A stretch of 64,000 nt of DNA from Dyella_A sp050749815 (lineage in GTDB: Bacteria > Pseudomonadota > Gammaproteobacteria > Xanthomonadales > Rhodanobacteraceae). Under the pieces are notes generated by a model that was not told where the DNA came from, did no database searches, and saw only the letters and a program-made list of their open reading frames with translations. The stretch is taken from contig NZ_CP192735.1 in the NCBI RefSeq assembly GCF_050749815.1, positions 1,178,001 to 1,242,000 of the forward strand. The letters are read 5' to 3'. Numbering within the stretch: the first letter of the stretch is position 1; every line of letters starts with the position of its first letter. Both the position numbers and the translations under genes were made by a program. Shown here piece by piece: positions 33,507 through 42,871 of this stretch.

Positions 33507-35147
33507 TCAGCCGCGGTCGACTCGCTTGATCGCCCGCGCCGTGCTGCGATCCACCCGCCATGCGTTGACGATCAGCCCCAGCCCGAGCAGCGCCGCCAGG
33601 ACAAACAGCACGACCGCCCAGGTGGGCAGGTCGCGGGCGCCGGAGCGCGCCATCAGCGCCGCACCCACGATCAGCGCCGAGGAAATCAGGCCGATCGCCA
33701 CGCGGTTGGCGATCTTCTGCAGGTTCTCGATGAGGTGCGATTCCTCCAGGCCGTCCACGCGCACGCGCAGGTCGTTGTCGGCCAGCGTGTCCAAGAGGCG
33801 TGCGACCTTGCCCGGCATGCCGTGCCCCAGCGCGTAGACATCGAAGGCGAGCGCGGCCGCGCCGGTCTTGGAGGTCTCGTGGCGCAGCAGGGTGAGCAGC
33901 AGCGATTCGAGATGCTGCTCGATGATGCGGCGCGTAGGCAGCCGCGGATGCAGCGCGCTCAGCGTCGCTTCGAGGTTGATCAGGGTCTTGCCCAGCAGGC
34001 TCAGTTCCGGCGGCGGTTGCAGGCCGCACTGCGCGCCACGGGCGGTGAGATCGAGCAGCAAGGTGCCCTCGGCGAAGGCGCCGTCTGCACGCCGCGCAGC
34101 GTAGCGGCCGACCAGGTTGCGCACGGCGCGGCGGTAGCTCTGGCGGTCGTATTCGGGCAGGCGCCGGCCCATCGTTTCGCACAGGTCCGCCACCGTGTCG
34201 CCATCGCCCTGGATCGCATGCAGCATGATCCGCAGCAGCGCGAGGCGCGACGAGCGCGACAGGTAGGTGACCATGCCGGCGTCGATCACCGCCAGATGGC
34301 CGTCTTCGTCCAGCAGCACATTGCCCGGGTGCGGATCGGCGTGTACGCGACCGCGGGCGAATACCTGGTCGAGGTAGGCGCGCAGCAGCGAACCGCCGAG
34401 CGCTTCACCGCGTTCCGTATCGATCGCGCCGGCCTCGACCTTGCTGCCGCGGATCAGGTCCATCGTCAGCACCCGCCGCGTGCAGAAGCCACGGTGCGGC
34501 AGCGGCACCACCAGGCCGGGATACGGGTCGAACACCTCCGCCAGCGCTTCCAGGTTCTCGGCCTCGGCGACGAAATCCAGCTCTTCGTTCAGCGCCTCGT
34601 AGGAGGCGGCGACCCAGTCGCGCACGCCCAGTCGCCGCGCCGTGTCGGCGTGTCCTTCGGCGAAGCGCGCTACCGCGGTCAGCAGCTCCATGTCCGAGGC
34701 GACGCGGGCCTCGATGCCGGGTCGCTGCACCTTCACCGCCACCGGCGTGCCATCGGGCAACTCCGCCGCGTGCACCTGGGCCAGCGAGCCGGCCGCGATC
34801 GGCGTGGGGTCGAAGCGGCGGAACAGGGCGCCGACCGGGGCGCCCAGCTCCTGCGCCACCACACCCTCGATCTCGATCGCGGCCACTTCGCCTACGCCGT
34901 CCTGCATGCGCTGCAGCGCCGACAGGTAACGCGGCGCCACCAGGTCGGGGCGGGTGGACAGCGCCTGCGCCAGCTTCACGAAGGCCGGGCCGAGCGCCTC
35001 GATGTCCTCGGAAAACTGCTCGGGCGGAATGTCGCCTTCGCTGGTATCCATGCCGGGTGGATCGCCCGGCGCGCGCAGCACGCCGGCACGGCGGTACTTC
35101 AGAATGAAGGCGGCGATCTGTCGATAACGTCGGGTGGTTGAGAACAT
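33507..35147 (-). CDS. ABC1/AarF (UbiB-like) protein kinase-like protein
   Basis: 546 residues. The family's KxGQ-like motif appears as FVKLAQALSTRPDL; an Ala-rich nucleotide loop (PIAAGSLAQVH) and VAVKVQRPG with the ATP-binding Lys follow, then HADPHPGNVLL (catalytic-type loop) and AVIDAGM in place of DFG. Two C-terminal hydrophobic helices (VAIGLISSALIVGAALMA and TWAVVLFVLAALLGLGLIV) anchor it in the membrane. UbiB proper aids ubiquinone synthesis beside ubiE/ubiJ; this copy is isolated, so it may be a paralogue with another lipid-related role. The start at 35147 (MFSTTRRY) is the best match; codons to 35177 are dispensable. Confidence 0.85.
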   Translation of the reverse strand: MFSTTRRYRQIAAFILKYRRAGVLRAPGDPPGMDTSEGDIPPEQFSEDIEALGPAFVKLAQALSTRPDLVAPRYLSALQRMQDGVGEVAAIEIEGVVAQELGAPVGALFRRFDPTPIAAGSLAQVHAAELPDGTPVAVKVQRPGIEARVASDMELLTAVARFAEGHADTARRLGVRDWVAASYEALNEELDFVAEAENLEALAEVFDPYPGLVVPLPHRGFCTRRVLTMDLIRGSKVEAGAIDTERGEALGGSLLRAYLDQVFARGRVHADPHPGNVLLDEDGHLAVIDAGMVTYLSRSSRLALLRIMLHAIQGDGDTVADLCETMGRRLPEYDRQSYRRAVRNLVGRYAARRADGAFAEGTLLLDLTARGAQCGLQPPPELSLLGKTLINLEATLSALHPRLPTRRIIEQHLESLLLTLLRHETSKTGAAALAFDVYALGHGMPGKVARLLDTLADNDLRVRVDGLEESHLIENLQKIANRVAIGLISSALIVGAALMARSGARDLPTWAVVLFVLAALLGLGLIVNAWRVDRSTARAIKRVDRG

Positions 35148-35370
35148 GCCGGGCTCCGCAGGGTGCAGGCAGCGCACAGGAGCAGGGCGATCGTGCGGCC
35201 ATCGATGTGCACACGCCGTGGCTGCGGTGCCCTGAGCGCTGCTGGCGACGACCCGGGCATCACCGCGGCTGCACGCACCGCAGCCGCGCGCATGACGGCG
35301 CGGCGTCTACTTTCGTAGGCTCGCTTATGCAGCCGATCCGCCACCCTGCAGCCCACCCGGAGGTCACATC

Positions 35371-35679
35371 ATGGGTCGTTCCGCCACCAAGGTATTCACG
35401 CAGCCGGCCGACATCGCGCGCCTGGAGCACTGGGTCACCGAGCTGGCGGTCAACGCCCGCGTGCGCGTGTACTGCGGCCACACGGCACCGCAGGAAGGCG
35501 TGGTGACGGTGACGCCCACGGTGCAGGTGTTTCAGGACGGCGACGGCAACGAGGGCCTCAACGGCATCGTGAAACTCGAAAGCGCCCAGCGCCCGGACTG
35601 GGACGGCGCGATCTGGCTGGGCGACATCACCGGCATCGAGCATCTGGATTCGGTGACGTTCGGATCGTCCAAGGCCTAG
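35371..35679 (+). CDS. DUF3247 family protein
   Basis: A 102-residue soluble protein with the pattern of DUF3247: MGRSATKVFTQPADIARLE, VRVYCGHTAPQEGVVTVTPTVQVFQDGDGNEG and a C-terminal WLGDITGIEHLDSV. The family is known mainly from Xanthomonadales and has an SH3-like beta-barrel prediction but no known role. CGGAGGT precedes the ATG. It diverges from the ABC1 gene. Confidence 0.82.
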   Translation: MGRSATKVFTQPADIARLEHWVTELAVNARVRVYCGHTAPQEGVVTVTPTVQVFQDGDGNEGLNGIVKLESAQRPDWDGAIWLGDITGIEHLDSVTFGSSKA

Positions 35680-35808
35680 CGAGGACGTAGTGGTCCAGCG
35701 CTCCTGAGACGGTGCTGTCGAGGTCTGCAGATCGTCATCACAGCCCGTGTGCATCATCAGCGGGCCATGCCTTCGCATGCCGGCGTTCCATCGTGCGAGG
35801 TGCACACC

Positions 35809-36360
35809 ATGCCCGCTCCCAAGCTGCGCCGCGGCGACGTGCTCTTGATCATCGACATGATCAACACCTTCGCGTTCGAGGATGGCGCCGCGCTGGCCGA
35901 GCGCGCGAACGCGATCGGCGAGGCGGTGCACGCGCTGCGCACGCAGTGCCATCGGCAGAAGCTGCCGATGGTCTACGTCAACGACAACTTCGGGCAGTGG
36001 CGTCAGGGGTTCGAGGAACTGCTGCGCAAGGTGGCCCGGCCCGGCTGCCGCGGCCAGCGTCTGGCCGCCCGGCTGCGTCCGAGGCGGCAGGATCTGTTCG
36101 TGCTCAAGCCGCGCCACTCGGTGTTCTACCAGACCCCGCTGCCGACCCTGCTCGATGCACTGGAGGCCAAGCGCTTGATCCTCACCGGCATCGCGGCGGA
36201 CTCCTGCGTATTGAGCTCGGCCACCGAAGCCCACGTGCGCGGCTACGCGCTGTGGGTGCCCGGCAACGCAGTCGCCTCGCTCACACCGCAGCGAACCTCG
36301 CGCGCACTGGCCTACATCCGCGAGTCGCTCGGTGGTGAGACGGCTAACGCCTGCGCGTGA
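35809..36360 (+). CDS. Isochorismatase-like cysteine hydrolase
   Basis: 183 residues with the cysteine-hydrolase triad: Asp in VLLIIDMINTF, Lys in FVLKPRHSVFYQTPL, and Cys in GIAADSCVLSSATEAHVRGY. Members hydrolyse isochorismate, nicotinamide or N-carbamoyl compounds; specificity is not evident here. The ATG at 35809 with GAGGTG upstream is preferred over an ATG at 35767. It lies between DUF3247 and a second ABC-F gene, all on the plus strand with gaps over 100 bp. Confidence 0.87.
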   Translation: MPAPKLRRGDVLLIIDMINTFAFEDGAALAERANAIGEAVHALRTQCHRQKLPMVYVNDNFGQWRQGFEELLRKVARPGCRGQRLAARLRPRRQDLFVLKPRHSVFYQTPLPTLLDALEAKRLILTGIAADSCVLSSATEAHVRGYALWVPGNAVASLTPQRTSRALAYIRESLGGETANACA

Positions 36361-36525
36361 CCGCGCGTGGGTTTGTCGTTCGCCACCGGGCTGGCTATAG
36401 TCGCCTCCCGTTTTCATCCGCTCCAGAGGAATCCGTCCGATGCGCCAGTGATGCCGCCGTCCTGCTGACGGCCTGTCCGCCTCCATCCCCACTGATGGAC
36501 CGACACATGGCACCTGGAGATTCCC

Positions 36526-38139
36526 ATGACGGAAGCGTTCCTCACGCTGCGCGATGCAGCGTTCGCCTGGCCCGACGGTCAGCGCGTGTTTTCCCAGCTC
36601 GATCTGCAACTCGACCGTCGCCCTACCGGGCTGGTCGGCCGCAATGGTGTGGGCAAGAGCGTGCTCGCGCGCCTGCTCGCCGGTGAGCTGGCACCCACGG
36701 CCGGACGTTGCGAGCGCACGGGGGCGGTGGGCTACGTGCCGCAGCACATCGCCTGTCCACCCGGCGCGACCGTGGCTTCCATCGCCGGCGTGCAGCCGGT
36801 GCTCGATGCGCTCGCACGCATCGAAGCGGGCAGCGTCGACGCCGCGGATTTCGAGCAGGTGGGCGAGCGTTGGGATATCCGCCAGCAGCTGGTCGCCTGG
36901 CTCGACGAGCAGGGCCTGGGCCAGCTCCGCCCCGAGCAGCCGGCGCATCAACTCAGCGGCGGCGAGCTCACCCAGGTCGCGCTGGCCGGCGCATGGCTCG
37001 CCGAGCCCGACGTGCTGGTGCTGGACGAGCCCACCAACCATCTCGATCGCCCGCATCGCCACGCGCTGCTGCAGCGCCTCAGTACCTGGCCGAAGGGGCT
37101 GCTGGTGATCAGCCACGATCGCGAACTGCTCACGGCCATGCAGCGCATCGTCGAGCTCTCGCCCAGCGGCCTGCGCGACTACGGTGGCAACTACGAGTTC
37201 TATGAAAGCGCCCGGGCGCAAGAGCAGGAGCGTGCGGTGCAGGCGCTGGAGCATCGCAAGGCCGAGCAGCGTCGCGGCGAGGCAGAACGCCGGCAGACCT
37301 TGGAGAACCTCAGCCGTCGTCAGTCGCGCGGCGCGCGTGCGGGACGCGAAGCGAACCAGGCGCCGATCCTGCTCGGGCGACGCAAGCAGCAGAGCCAGGT
37401 GAGCATGGGCAAGTGGCAACGCGAGCAGGACACGCGCCAGGAGGCGTTGGCGCAAGGCGTGCGCGAGGCCGCATCGCAGGTGGCCGAAGACGCCGACATC
37501 GCACTACTGGTGCCGGAGCTGCTCGGGGCGGCATCGCGCAAAGTGGCCACGTTGGAAAACCTGCGGCTGCCGTACGGTGCCGGTGGCGCCAGCGCGCTCG
37601 ACCTCACCGTCTGGGGCCGTCAGCGTATCGGCATCGTCGGGCCCAATGGCAGCGGCAAATCCACCTTGCTGAAGGTGCTCGCTGGCGCGGTGCCGCCGGC
37701 TGCCGGAGAGTGCGTGGTGCACGTGCCGGTGGCCTTGCTCGATCAGCAACTGCAGTTGCTTTTGCCGCACCAATCACCGCTGCAGCAACTGCTTGCCGCA
37801 CATCCGGCCGCCACGCAGGCGGACATGCGCACCCGCCTCGCGCTGCTCGGGTTGTCCGGTGACGCCGCTCTCAAACCCGCGGCCGAGCTCAGCGGCGGCG
37901 AACGGCTCAAGGCCGCCCTTGCCCTCGCGCTGTACCGCGAACAACCCGCCGAACTCCTGTTGCTGGACGAACCCACCAACCACCTCGACCTGCGCTCGCT
38001 CGACGCGCTCGAACAGATGCTGCTGCAGTACCGCGGCGCGTTGATGATCGTGTCGCACGACCACGTCTTTCTCGATCGCATCGCGCTCGATAAACGGCTG
38101 GAAGTGACGGGGCAGGGCTGGCGGCTCACACCCTGGTAG
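36526..38139 (+). CDS. ABC-F family ATPase, second copy
   Basis: 537 residues with two ABC cassettes and no membrane domain. First Walker A GRNGVGKSV, LSGGELTQV and LDEPTNHLDRPH; a charged inter-domain linker (about 220-300); second Walker A GPNGSGKST, LSGGERLKAA and LDEPTNHLDLRS. It is shorter than YheS, lacks the C-terminal coiled coil, and its first cassette departs from YheS, EttA and Uup. Ribosome-associated action is inferred from the family; a role in antibiotic protection is possible but unsupported. GGAGAT precedes the ATG. Confidence 0.88.
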   Translation: MTEAFLTLRDAAFAWPDGQRVFSQLDLQLDRRPTGLVGRNGVGKSVLARLLAGELAPTAGRCERTGAVGYVPQHIACPPGATVASIAGVQPVLDALARIEAGSVDAADFEQVGERWDIRQQLVAWLDEQGLGQLRPEQPAHQLSGGELTQVALAGAWLAEPDVLVLDEPTNHLDRPHRHALLQRLSTWPKGLLVISHDRELLTAMQRIVELSPSGLRDYGGNYEFYESARAQEQERAVQALEHRKAEQRRGEAERRQTLENLSRRQSRGARAGREANQAPILLGRRKQQSQVSMGKWQREQDTRQEALAQGVREAASQVAEDADIALLVPELLGAASRKVATLENLRLPYGAGGASALDLTVWGRQRIGIVGPNGSGKSTLLKVLAGAVPPAAGECVVHVPVALLDQQLQLLLPHQSPLQQLLAAHPAATQADMRTRLALLGLSGDAALKPAAELSGGERLKAALALALYREQPAELLLLDEPTNHLDLRSLDALEQMLLQYRGALMIVSHDHVFLDRIALDKRLEVTGQGWRLTPW

Positions 38140-38166
38140 ACGGATAGCGAGACGGCACCGAGTCCA

Positions 38167-38844
38167 TCATGCGTGGGTTTGCTCGCCCGACCCCATGGCC
38201 TGGCGGATACGGCTGTCGAGGCTGTCCAGGTTGTGCACCGCCTCGTTGACCGTGGCTGCCATCTGGTTCACCACGTGCAGCAGGTCTTGCGCGGTCAGGG
38301 TGCCGCTCTTCAGGTCGATCATCGCGTCATTCATGCGCGGGCCGTCCAGCACGATCGACATGTCGGCGGTCATCAGGGTCGCGCTCGCATCCTGCAGGGC
38401 GTAGACGGTGGAGTAGCGGCGCAGCTGGTCGCTGCCGATCCAGCCCGCGGACTGGTTCGCCACCGCCACCGACCAGGCCTCATGGCGCAATACCGGCCAG
38501 CGGTAATCGAGGTAGAGCCCGTCCGGCATGAGCGCCTTGGCGTGCTGCAGACACACGGCGTCCGGCTCGTGCGCCTGGATGTCGTGCAGCAGGCCATCGC
38601 GCACCGCTTCAAGCGCCTTCATGCGTTCGCGATCGTGCGCGCGGATATGCTCGATCTGCTCCAGGTTGCCCTGGATCTCGGCCTCGATCTCCGCGCTGGC
38701 GATAGCCGCGGCATGCTCGTGATGGCTGTGTTCTATCCAGGCTTCCAGACCCAGCGCGGTGAGGATACTCAGCACGATCATCAGGTAGTGTTTGAGGAAA
38801 TCCTTCAACGATTCGAGGCGGACCTTGGGCAGTTCCAGGTGCAT
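38167..38844 (-). CDS. Single-pass membrane protein of unknown function
   Basis: 225 residues. A short cytoplasmic N-terminus (MHLELPKVRLESLKDFLKHY) is followed by one hydrophobic segment (LMIVLSILTALGLEAW, about 21-36) and a long soluble region that looks helical: a Glu/Ala/His stretch (about 38-85), then a region with RWPVLRHEAW and SAGWIGSDQLRRY. The remainder is likely periplasmic. I recognise no family. Upstream in-frame codons to 39003 run into the neighbouring intergenic hairpin. It converges on the ABC-F gene 27 bp away. Confidence 0.65.
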   Translation of the reverse strand: MHLELPKVRLESLKDFLKHYLMIVLSILTALGLEAWIEHSHHEHAAAIASAEIEAEIQGNLEQIEHIRAHDRERMKALEAVRDGLLHDIQAHEPDAVCLQHAKALMPDGLYLDYRWPVLRHEAWSVAVANQSAGWIGSDQLRRYSTVYALQDASATLMTADMSIVLDGPRMNDAMIDLKSGTLTAQDLLHVVNQMAATVNEAVHNLDSLDSRIRQAMGSGEQTHA

Positions 38845-38906
38845 GGCGAGTCCTAGCGGGCAGGGTGGCGGCGCATGATCGCGCAATTGCCTATGCCGCA
38901 TCGACA

Positions 38907-38933
38907 ATAAAGGGCCGCATCGCGACCCTTTAT
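38907..38933 (-). terminator. Probable terminator of the metallo-beta-lactamase-fold gene
   Basis: ATAAAGGG (38907-38914) pairs with CCCTTTAT (38926-38933) around an 11-nt loop, 37 bp past the minus-strand stop at 38970. The T-rich end is part of the stem and there is no long T tract. Confidence 0.45.
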
Positions 38934-38969
38934 CGTTTCCGGCATGACGCGGGTAGGCCCGCAAAAAAA

Positions 38970-39950
38970 TCAGCGGATGTTGGTGTAGTTCACCGGCACC
39001 CACTCGTAGGCGCGGCCCTTGGCGCGCACGTGGCCCAGGCCCGGGAACGCCAGGTGCGCAGCGCCCACCAGGTAACCCTGCTTCGCCGCCTTGGCGAACT
39101 CGGCCTTGCGTTCGGCTTCGGCCTTGGCCGGGTCGCTGTCGAAGTGGATGGTGACCGAGGGCTGGTCGAACTGCACGGCCTGGACGTGTACCAGGTCGCC
39201 CCAGATCATCAGCTTCTGACCTTTGCTCTCCACCACGAAGGACGTATGGCCCGGGGTGTGGCCAACGGTGGAGATGGCGCGGATACCCGGCACGATCTCG
39301 GTATTGCCCTCGAACGGCTTGAACTGGTGCGCGGCCACGTACGGATTGAGCGAGGCCATCGCGCCTTGGAACATGCCCTTGTCGGCTTCGGCCGCCTTGT
39401 CCAGGTTGGCCTTGGCCAGCCAGTAGTCCGCGTCGCGCTTGTCCGCGCGTACCACGGCGTGGGGGAAGGCGATCTTGCCGTCCTTGATCAGGCCGCCGAC
39501 GTGGTCCGGGTGCATGTGCGTGAGGACGATCTCGTCCACCTGCTCCGGCTGGTAGCCCGAGGCCTTCAGGCTATCGAGCAGCTTGCCCAGGGTGGGACCG
39601 AACAGCGTGCCGGCGCCGGTATCGATCAGCACCAGCTTGCTGCCGGTATTGACCAGGAAGGCGTTGACCGAGGTCTCCAGCGGAGCCTTCTCGAACGAAG
39701 CGGTCAGCGCCTTGTTCACTGCCTTCGGCGTGGTGTTCATCAGCAGCTGATCGACCGGCAGGTCGACCGTTCCGTCGGACAGAGCCGTGATCTCGAAGTC
39801 ACCCAGCATCACGCGGTAGAAGCCCGGCGCGGATGTCTTCACCATCGGCGCGGCGGCGTGTGCCATGTCGACAGGAGCAAGGCCGAGGCCTGCGCCGGCA
39901 ACCAGCGCGCAGAGCAGGGCAGTACGGATCAGGGAGCGCTTGTGTGTCAT
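38970..39950 (-). CDS. Exported metallo-beta-lactamase-fold hydrolase
   Basis: A 326-residue precursor with a signal peptide ending at about 31 (MAHAAA). The mature MBL fold has the di-zinc motif THMHPDHVGG, a GHTPGHTSF motif and MIWGDLVHVQ, with a final H in AAHLAFPGLGH. This set is shared by lactonase- and thiol-dioxygenase-like exported MBL proteins; the closest general group is periplasmic quorum-quenching-like or AttM-like hydrolases, but the substrate is unknown. The ATG at 39950 gives a canonical Sec signal. Confidence 0.85.
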   Translation of the reverse strand: MTHKRSLIRTALLCALVAGAGLGLAPVDMAHAAAPMVKTSAPGFYRVMLGDFEITALSDGTVDLPVDQLLMNTTPKAVNKALTASFEKAPLETSVNAFLVNTGSKLVLIDTGAGTLFGPTLGKLLDSLKASGYQPEQVDEIVLTHMHPDHVGGLIKDGKIAFPHAVVRADKRDADYWLAKANLDKAAEADKGMFQGAMASLNPYVAAHQFKPFEGNTEIVPGIRAISTVGHTPGHTSFVVESKGQKLMIWGDLVHVQAVQFDQPSVTIHFDSDPAKAEAERKAEFAKAAKQGYLVGAAHLAFPGLGHVRAKGRAYEWVPVNYTNIR

Positions 39951-40165
39951 GCATGGGGTCCTGGCAAGGGATGGGGCGATGCGCCGCCGCGAAACGCATT
40001 GCGTGCGTCTTGATAGCGCGCGAATGGAAACGCGGGCGAATGGTCCAGATCCATCGGTAGACCGTCAACCTGGACCAACGTCGAGCCGCCATCGGCTCAG
40101 GTACTTTGAGCACTTCGCGCTGGGTGGGCACGTTCATCCTGCCCGCCCAGCGCGCGTGCTCCGCG

Positions 40166-41038
40166 TCAGCCCGCCGCCTCGGCCACCTCCTCCACAAACC
40201 CGCGATACGAACGCAGCGGCCGCCCCAGCAGCTGGGTCAGGCGCGGCACGTCGCCCGGTTCCGGGATCATGCCGTCGCTGACCCAGCGTTCGGCCATCAG
40301 CCGCATCTCGTAGGCCATCCAGGGCGGCATGAAACCGGCGGCGTTCTGTTCGAACCCGGCGGGGTCGTCGCCGCCGTAGACCACCGGGCGTCCCAGCACG
40401 TCCGCCCAGATAGCCGCCACGTCCGCGCCGGTGAGCGTGTCCGGGCCCACCAGGTTGATCATTTCGATCGGCAACGTGTCCGGGCCTTCGCTGCGACGGA
40501 TCAGCTCGATCGCAGCGACTTCGGCGATGTCGCGCGCATCGACCATCGCCAGACCCTTGTTGCCGATCGGCATCGGGTAGACGCCGTGGCCGAGCACCAC
40601 GTCCTTGATCATGTGCTCGTTGTCGATGAAGTAGGCCGGGCGCAGGATCGTGGCGCTGAAACCCATCTGCTGCAACATGCGCTCGGCGCCGAACTTCACC
40701 GCGAAGTGCGGCACGTTGACGTAGCGGTCCGCGTGGATCACCGACAGGTAGACCACCCGCTTCACGCCCGCCTCGCGGGCCACGTTGAGCGTGAGCAGCG
40801 CCTGGGTGAACTCATCGCCGGTCACCGCATTGAGCAGGAACAGGGTGCTGACGCCGGCGAAGGCGGCGCGCAGGCCGTCGAGGTCGAGCAGGTCGCCCTT
40901 CACCACCTCCACGCCGGCGGGGAAGGTGGCTTTGGCGGGATCGCGGGTGAGCACCCGCACGGCGGCGCCGCGTTGGGCAAGCTGGTCGACGACGTGGCGG
41001 CCGACGCGGCCGGTGGCACCGGTTACGAGGATGGTCAT
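40166..41038 (-). CDS. NmrA-like NAD(P)-binding protein
   Basis: 290 residues of the atypical SDR/NmrA type. The dinucleotide loop is TGATGRVGRHV at the N-terminus, then VEVVKGDLLD, VVYLSVIHAD and ATILRPAYFIDN. Such proteins act as quinone oxidoreductases (QorB-like) or redox-sensing regulators. ATG 41038 begins just before the beta strand; upstream codons to 41080 are extraneous. It diverges from a LysR gene with about 107 bp between starts, the classic layout in which the regulator controls this gene. Confidence 0.87.
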   Translation of the reverse strand: MTILVTGATGRVGRHVVDQLAQRGAAVRVLTRDPAKATFPAGVEVVKGDLLDLDGLRAAFAGVSTLFLLNAVTGDEFTQALLTLNVAREAGVKRVVYLSVIHADRYVNVPHFAVKFGAERMLQQMGFSATILRPAYFIDNEHMIKDVVLGHGVYPMPIGNKGLAMVDARDIAEVAAIELIRRSEGPDTLPIEMINLVGPDTLTGADVAAIWADVLGRPVVYGGDDPAGFEQNAAGFMPPWMAYEMRLMAERWVSDGMIPEPGDVPRLTQLLGRPLRSYRGFVEEVAEAAG

Positions 41039-41145
41039 GGCATGTACTCCGAGTGGGTGGGTTGGGAACACACTCGTCATGCTATCGATCCAAATTCGCA
41101 GGCATAGCCGCTAAAGTGGGATGCTTCGTCTCACTGGTGGAACAC

Positions 41146-42039
41146 ATGGACCTGCTCGCGCTTGCCGATTTCAACCTCGTAGCCCGCCATGGCGGGTTTG
41201 GCCGGGCCGCGCGCGAAGCGGGCCGGCCCAAGGCCACGCTGTCCCGGCGCGTGGCCGAGCTGGAGGCCAGCCTGGATCTGCGTCTGTTCGAGCGTGGTGC
41301 GCGATCGCTCAAGCTCACCGAAGAAGGCCGCGCGCTGTACGAACGCACCGCGCTCCTGCTCACCGAGCTCGAGGAGACCGCCACGGCCATCGCCTCCGGC
41401 GGCCACACCGCACGCGGCCGCCTGCGCATCAGCGCGCCGCTGCTCTTTTCGCAGACCGCCATGGGCAAGCTCGCCGCCGGCTTCGCGCTGCGGCACCCGC
41501 AGGTGCGGCTGGAGATCACCGCCGACGACCGCGCCGTGGACATGATCGAAGAGGCCTACGACCTGGTTATTCGCGTCAATCCCGAGCCCGACGCCAACCT
41601 GGTGGGACGCATCTTTCTGCGCGATCGGCTGGTGGTCGTCGCCAGCCCGAACCTGTCCAAGCCCACCCACGGCGAGCCCGTGCCAGTCATCGTCCGCGGC
41701 GCGATGCAGCCGACCGAAACCTGGACGATGACCACGCCCGCCGGGCCGTCCACGCTCGTCGCCCAACCGGTGATCAGTCTGTCGTCGCTGCTCATGGTGC
41801 GCGATGCCGCGCGCATGGGCGCCGGCGCCGCCCGCCTGCCGCTGTCGCTGGCCAGCCCTGATCTCGCTGCCGGCACGCTGGTGCAGTGGGGTAGGGTGGA
41901 CGGACCGGAGATCGAACTATGGGCGCTCTATCCCACCCGCCGCCTGCTCAGCGCGCGCGTCTCGGCATTTCTGGACTATCTGAGGGAGGCGTTTCCGAAA
42001 GGGACCCCGGATGAGCTGGCTGCCTATGTGAGTGGATGA
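41146..42039 (+). CDS. LysR-family transcriptional regulator
   Basis: 297 residues. The N-terminal winged HTH (about 1-60) reads LADFNLVARHGGFGRAAREAGRPKATLSRRVAELEASLDLRLFER, then the LTEEGRALYER linker helix and a periplasmic-binding-type effector domain (about 88-297). ATG 41146 is preceded by GTGGA. The divergent orientation to the NmrA-like gene suggests autoregulation and control of that gene through the shared 107-bp region, which contains no obvious T-N11-A palindrome that I could fix. Confidence 0.9.
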   Translation: MDLLALADFNLVARHGGFGRAAREAGRPKATLSRRVAELEASLDLRLFERGARSLKLTEEGRALYERTALLLTELEETATAIASGGHTARGRLRISAPLLFSQTAMGKLAAGFALRHPQVRLEITADDRAVDMIEEAYDLVIRVNPEPDANLVGRIFLRDRLVVVASPNLSKPTHGEPVPVIVRGAMQPTETWTMTTPAGPSTLVAQPVISLSSLLMVRDAARMGAGAARLPLSLASPDLAAGTLVQWGRVDGPEIELWALYPTRRLLSARVSAFLDYLREAFPKGTPDELAAYVSG

Positions 42040-42373
42040 AAAGGCACAACGGAGTAAGGCACAGCAGCCATCATCGCCAGCGATTGCTCGTGAGCCATGA
42101 CAGCCAGCGCGCTCGCCTTGACTCACCCACTCATATCCTCGATCACGGAAGGGCGGTGCACTTGGCTACATGGTGACTGTCCGCTGTACAACGCCGGCCT
42201 GTTTGCACTCAGCTAAGTAATCCATAAGAAGCCGGGAGTATCTCGGAACCATGCGAGACGAGGCGAGTGATGGTGTCGAACATTCGCTCGGCGTGGTGGA
42301 TCGACAGGCTGGATCCTCCGCTCGCATGACGCAAGAAGGCCGGACATCGAGACAACACCGACGGAGGTGAGTC
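42040..42373. other. 334-bp intergenic region, no gene seen
   Basis: Base composition is somewhat lower in GC than the core. No hairpin with a T tract, repeat or plausible small gene was found. The ribosome-binding site ACGGAGGTGA of the next gene is at the right end. Confidence 0.5.
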
Positions 42374-42799
42374 ATGGTCAAGCACCTGGCTGCGAAGAAA
42401 CTATTGATCGGACTGGCAGTTGCCACCGCGTGCGCCATACCGCTGGGCGCATCGGCCCATGACCACAGGGACCACGGCGATCGGTATCAGCATGATTGGC
42501 AGCATGGCGATCGCGGCGACTGGCATGCTGACCACAGGGACTGGCATGGCGATCGCGATGAATGGCGTGGCGATGGTGACAGGTGGCGCCGCGACCACGA
42601 CAGGGATGGTGACCGGTGGATAGCAGGCGCGATAGTCGCCGGCCTCATCGACGGTGCCGTCGCTCCGGCTCCCCGCTACTACGAGGCTCCGCCGACAGTG
42701 GTCTATCGTCGGCCGACCCGGGTGATCTACGAAGATTCGCCGGTGGTCACGCGTACGGTGGTCTACGGGCGACGTTACGACGACGATGATGGCGACTGA
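42374..42799 (+). CDS. Exported His/Asp/Trp-rich repeat protein
   Basis: A 141-residue precursor with a signal peptide ending ASA (about 28). It is followed by a His/Asp/Arg/Trp-rich stretch of about 55 residues built from degenerate 7-residue units such as DWHADHR, DWHGDRD and EWRGDGD. Then comes a small hydrophobic patch (WIAGAIVAGLIDGAV) and a Tyr/Pro/Val tail (YYEAPPTVVYRRP). The His/Asp density suggests metal binding, but that is inference. GGAGG precedes the ATG by 7 nt. Probably a periplasmic or surface protein; no family recognised. Confidence 0.72.
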   Translation: MVKHLAAKKLLIGLAVATACAIPLGASAHDHRDHGDRYQHDWQHGDRGDWHADHRDWHGDRDEWRGDGDRWRRDHDRDGDRWIAGAIVAGLIDGAVAPAPRYYEAPPTVVYRRPTRVIYEDSPVVTRTVVYGRRYDDDDGD

Positions 42800-42871
42800 G
42801 CTTGAACGGTTAGTTCGGACAGGAGCCCGGCCCCGGCCGAGCTCTTCAGTTGCAGGATTGACGAGCGGCGC

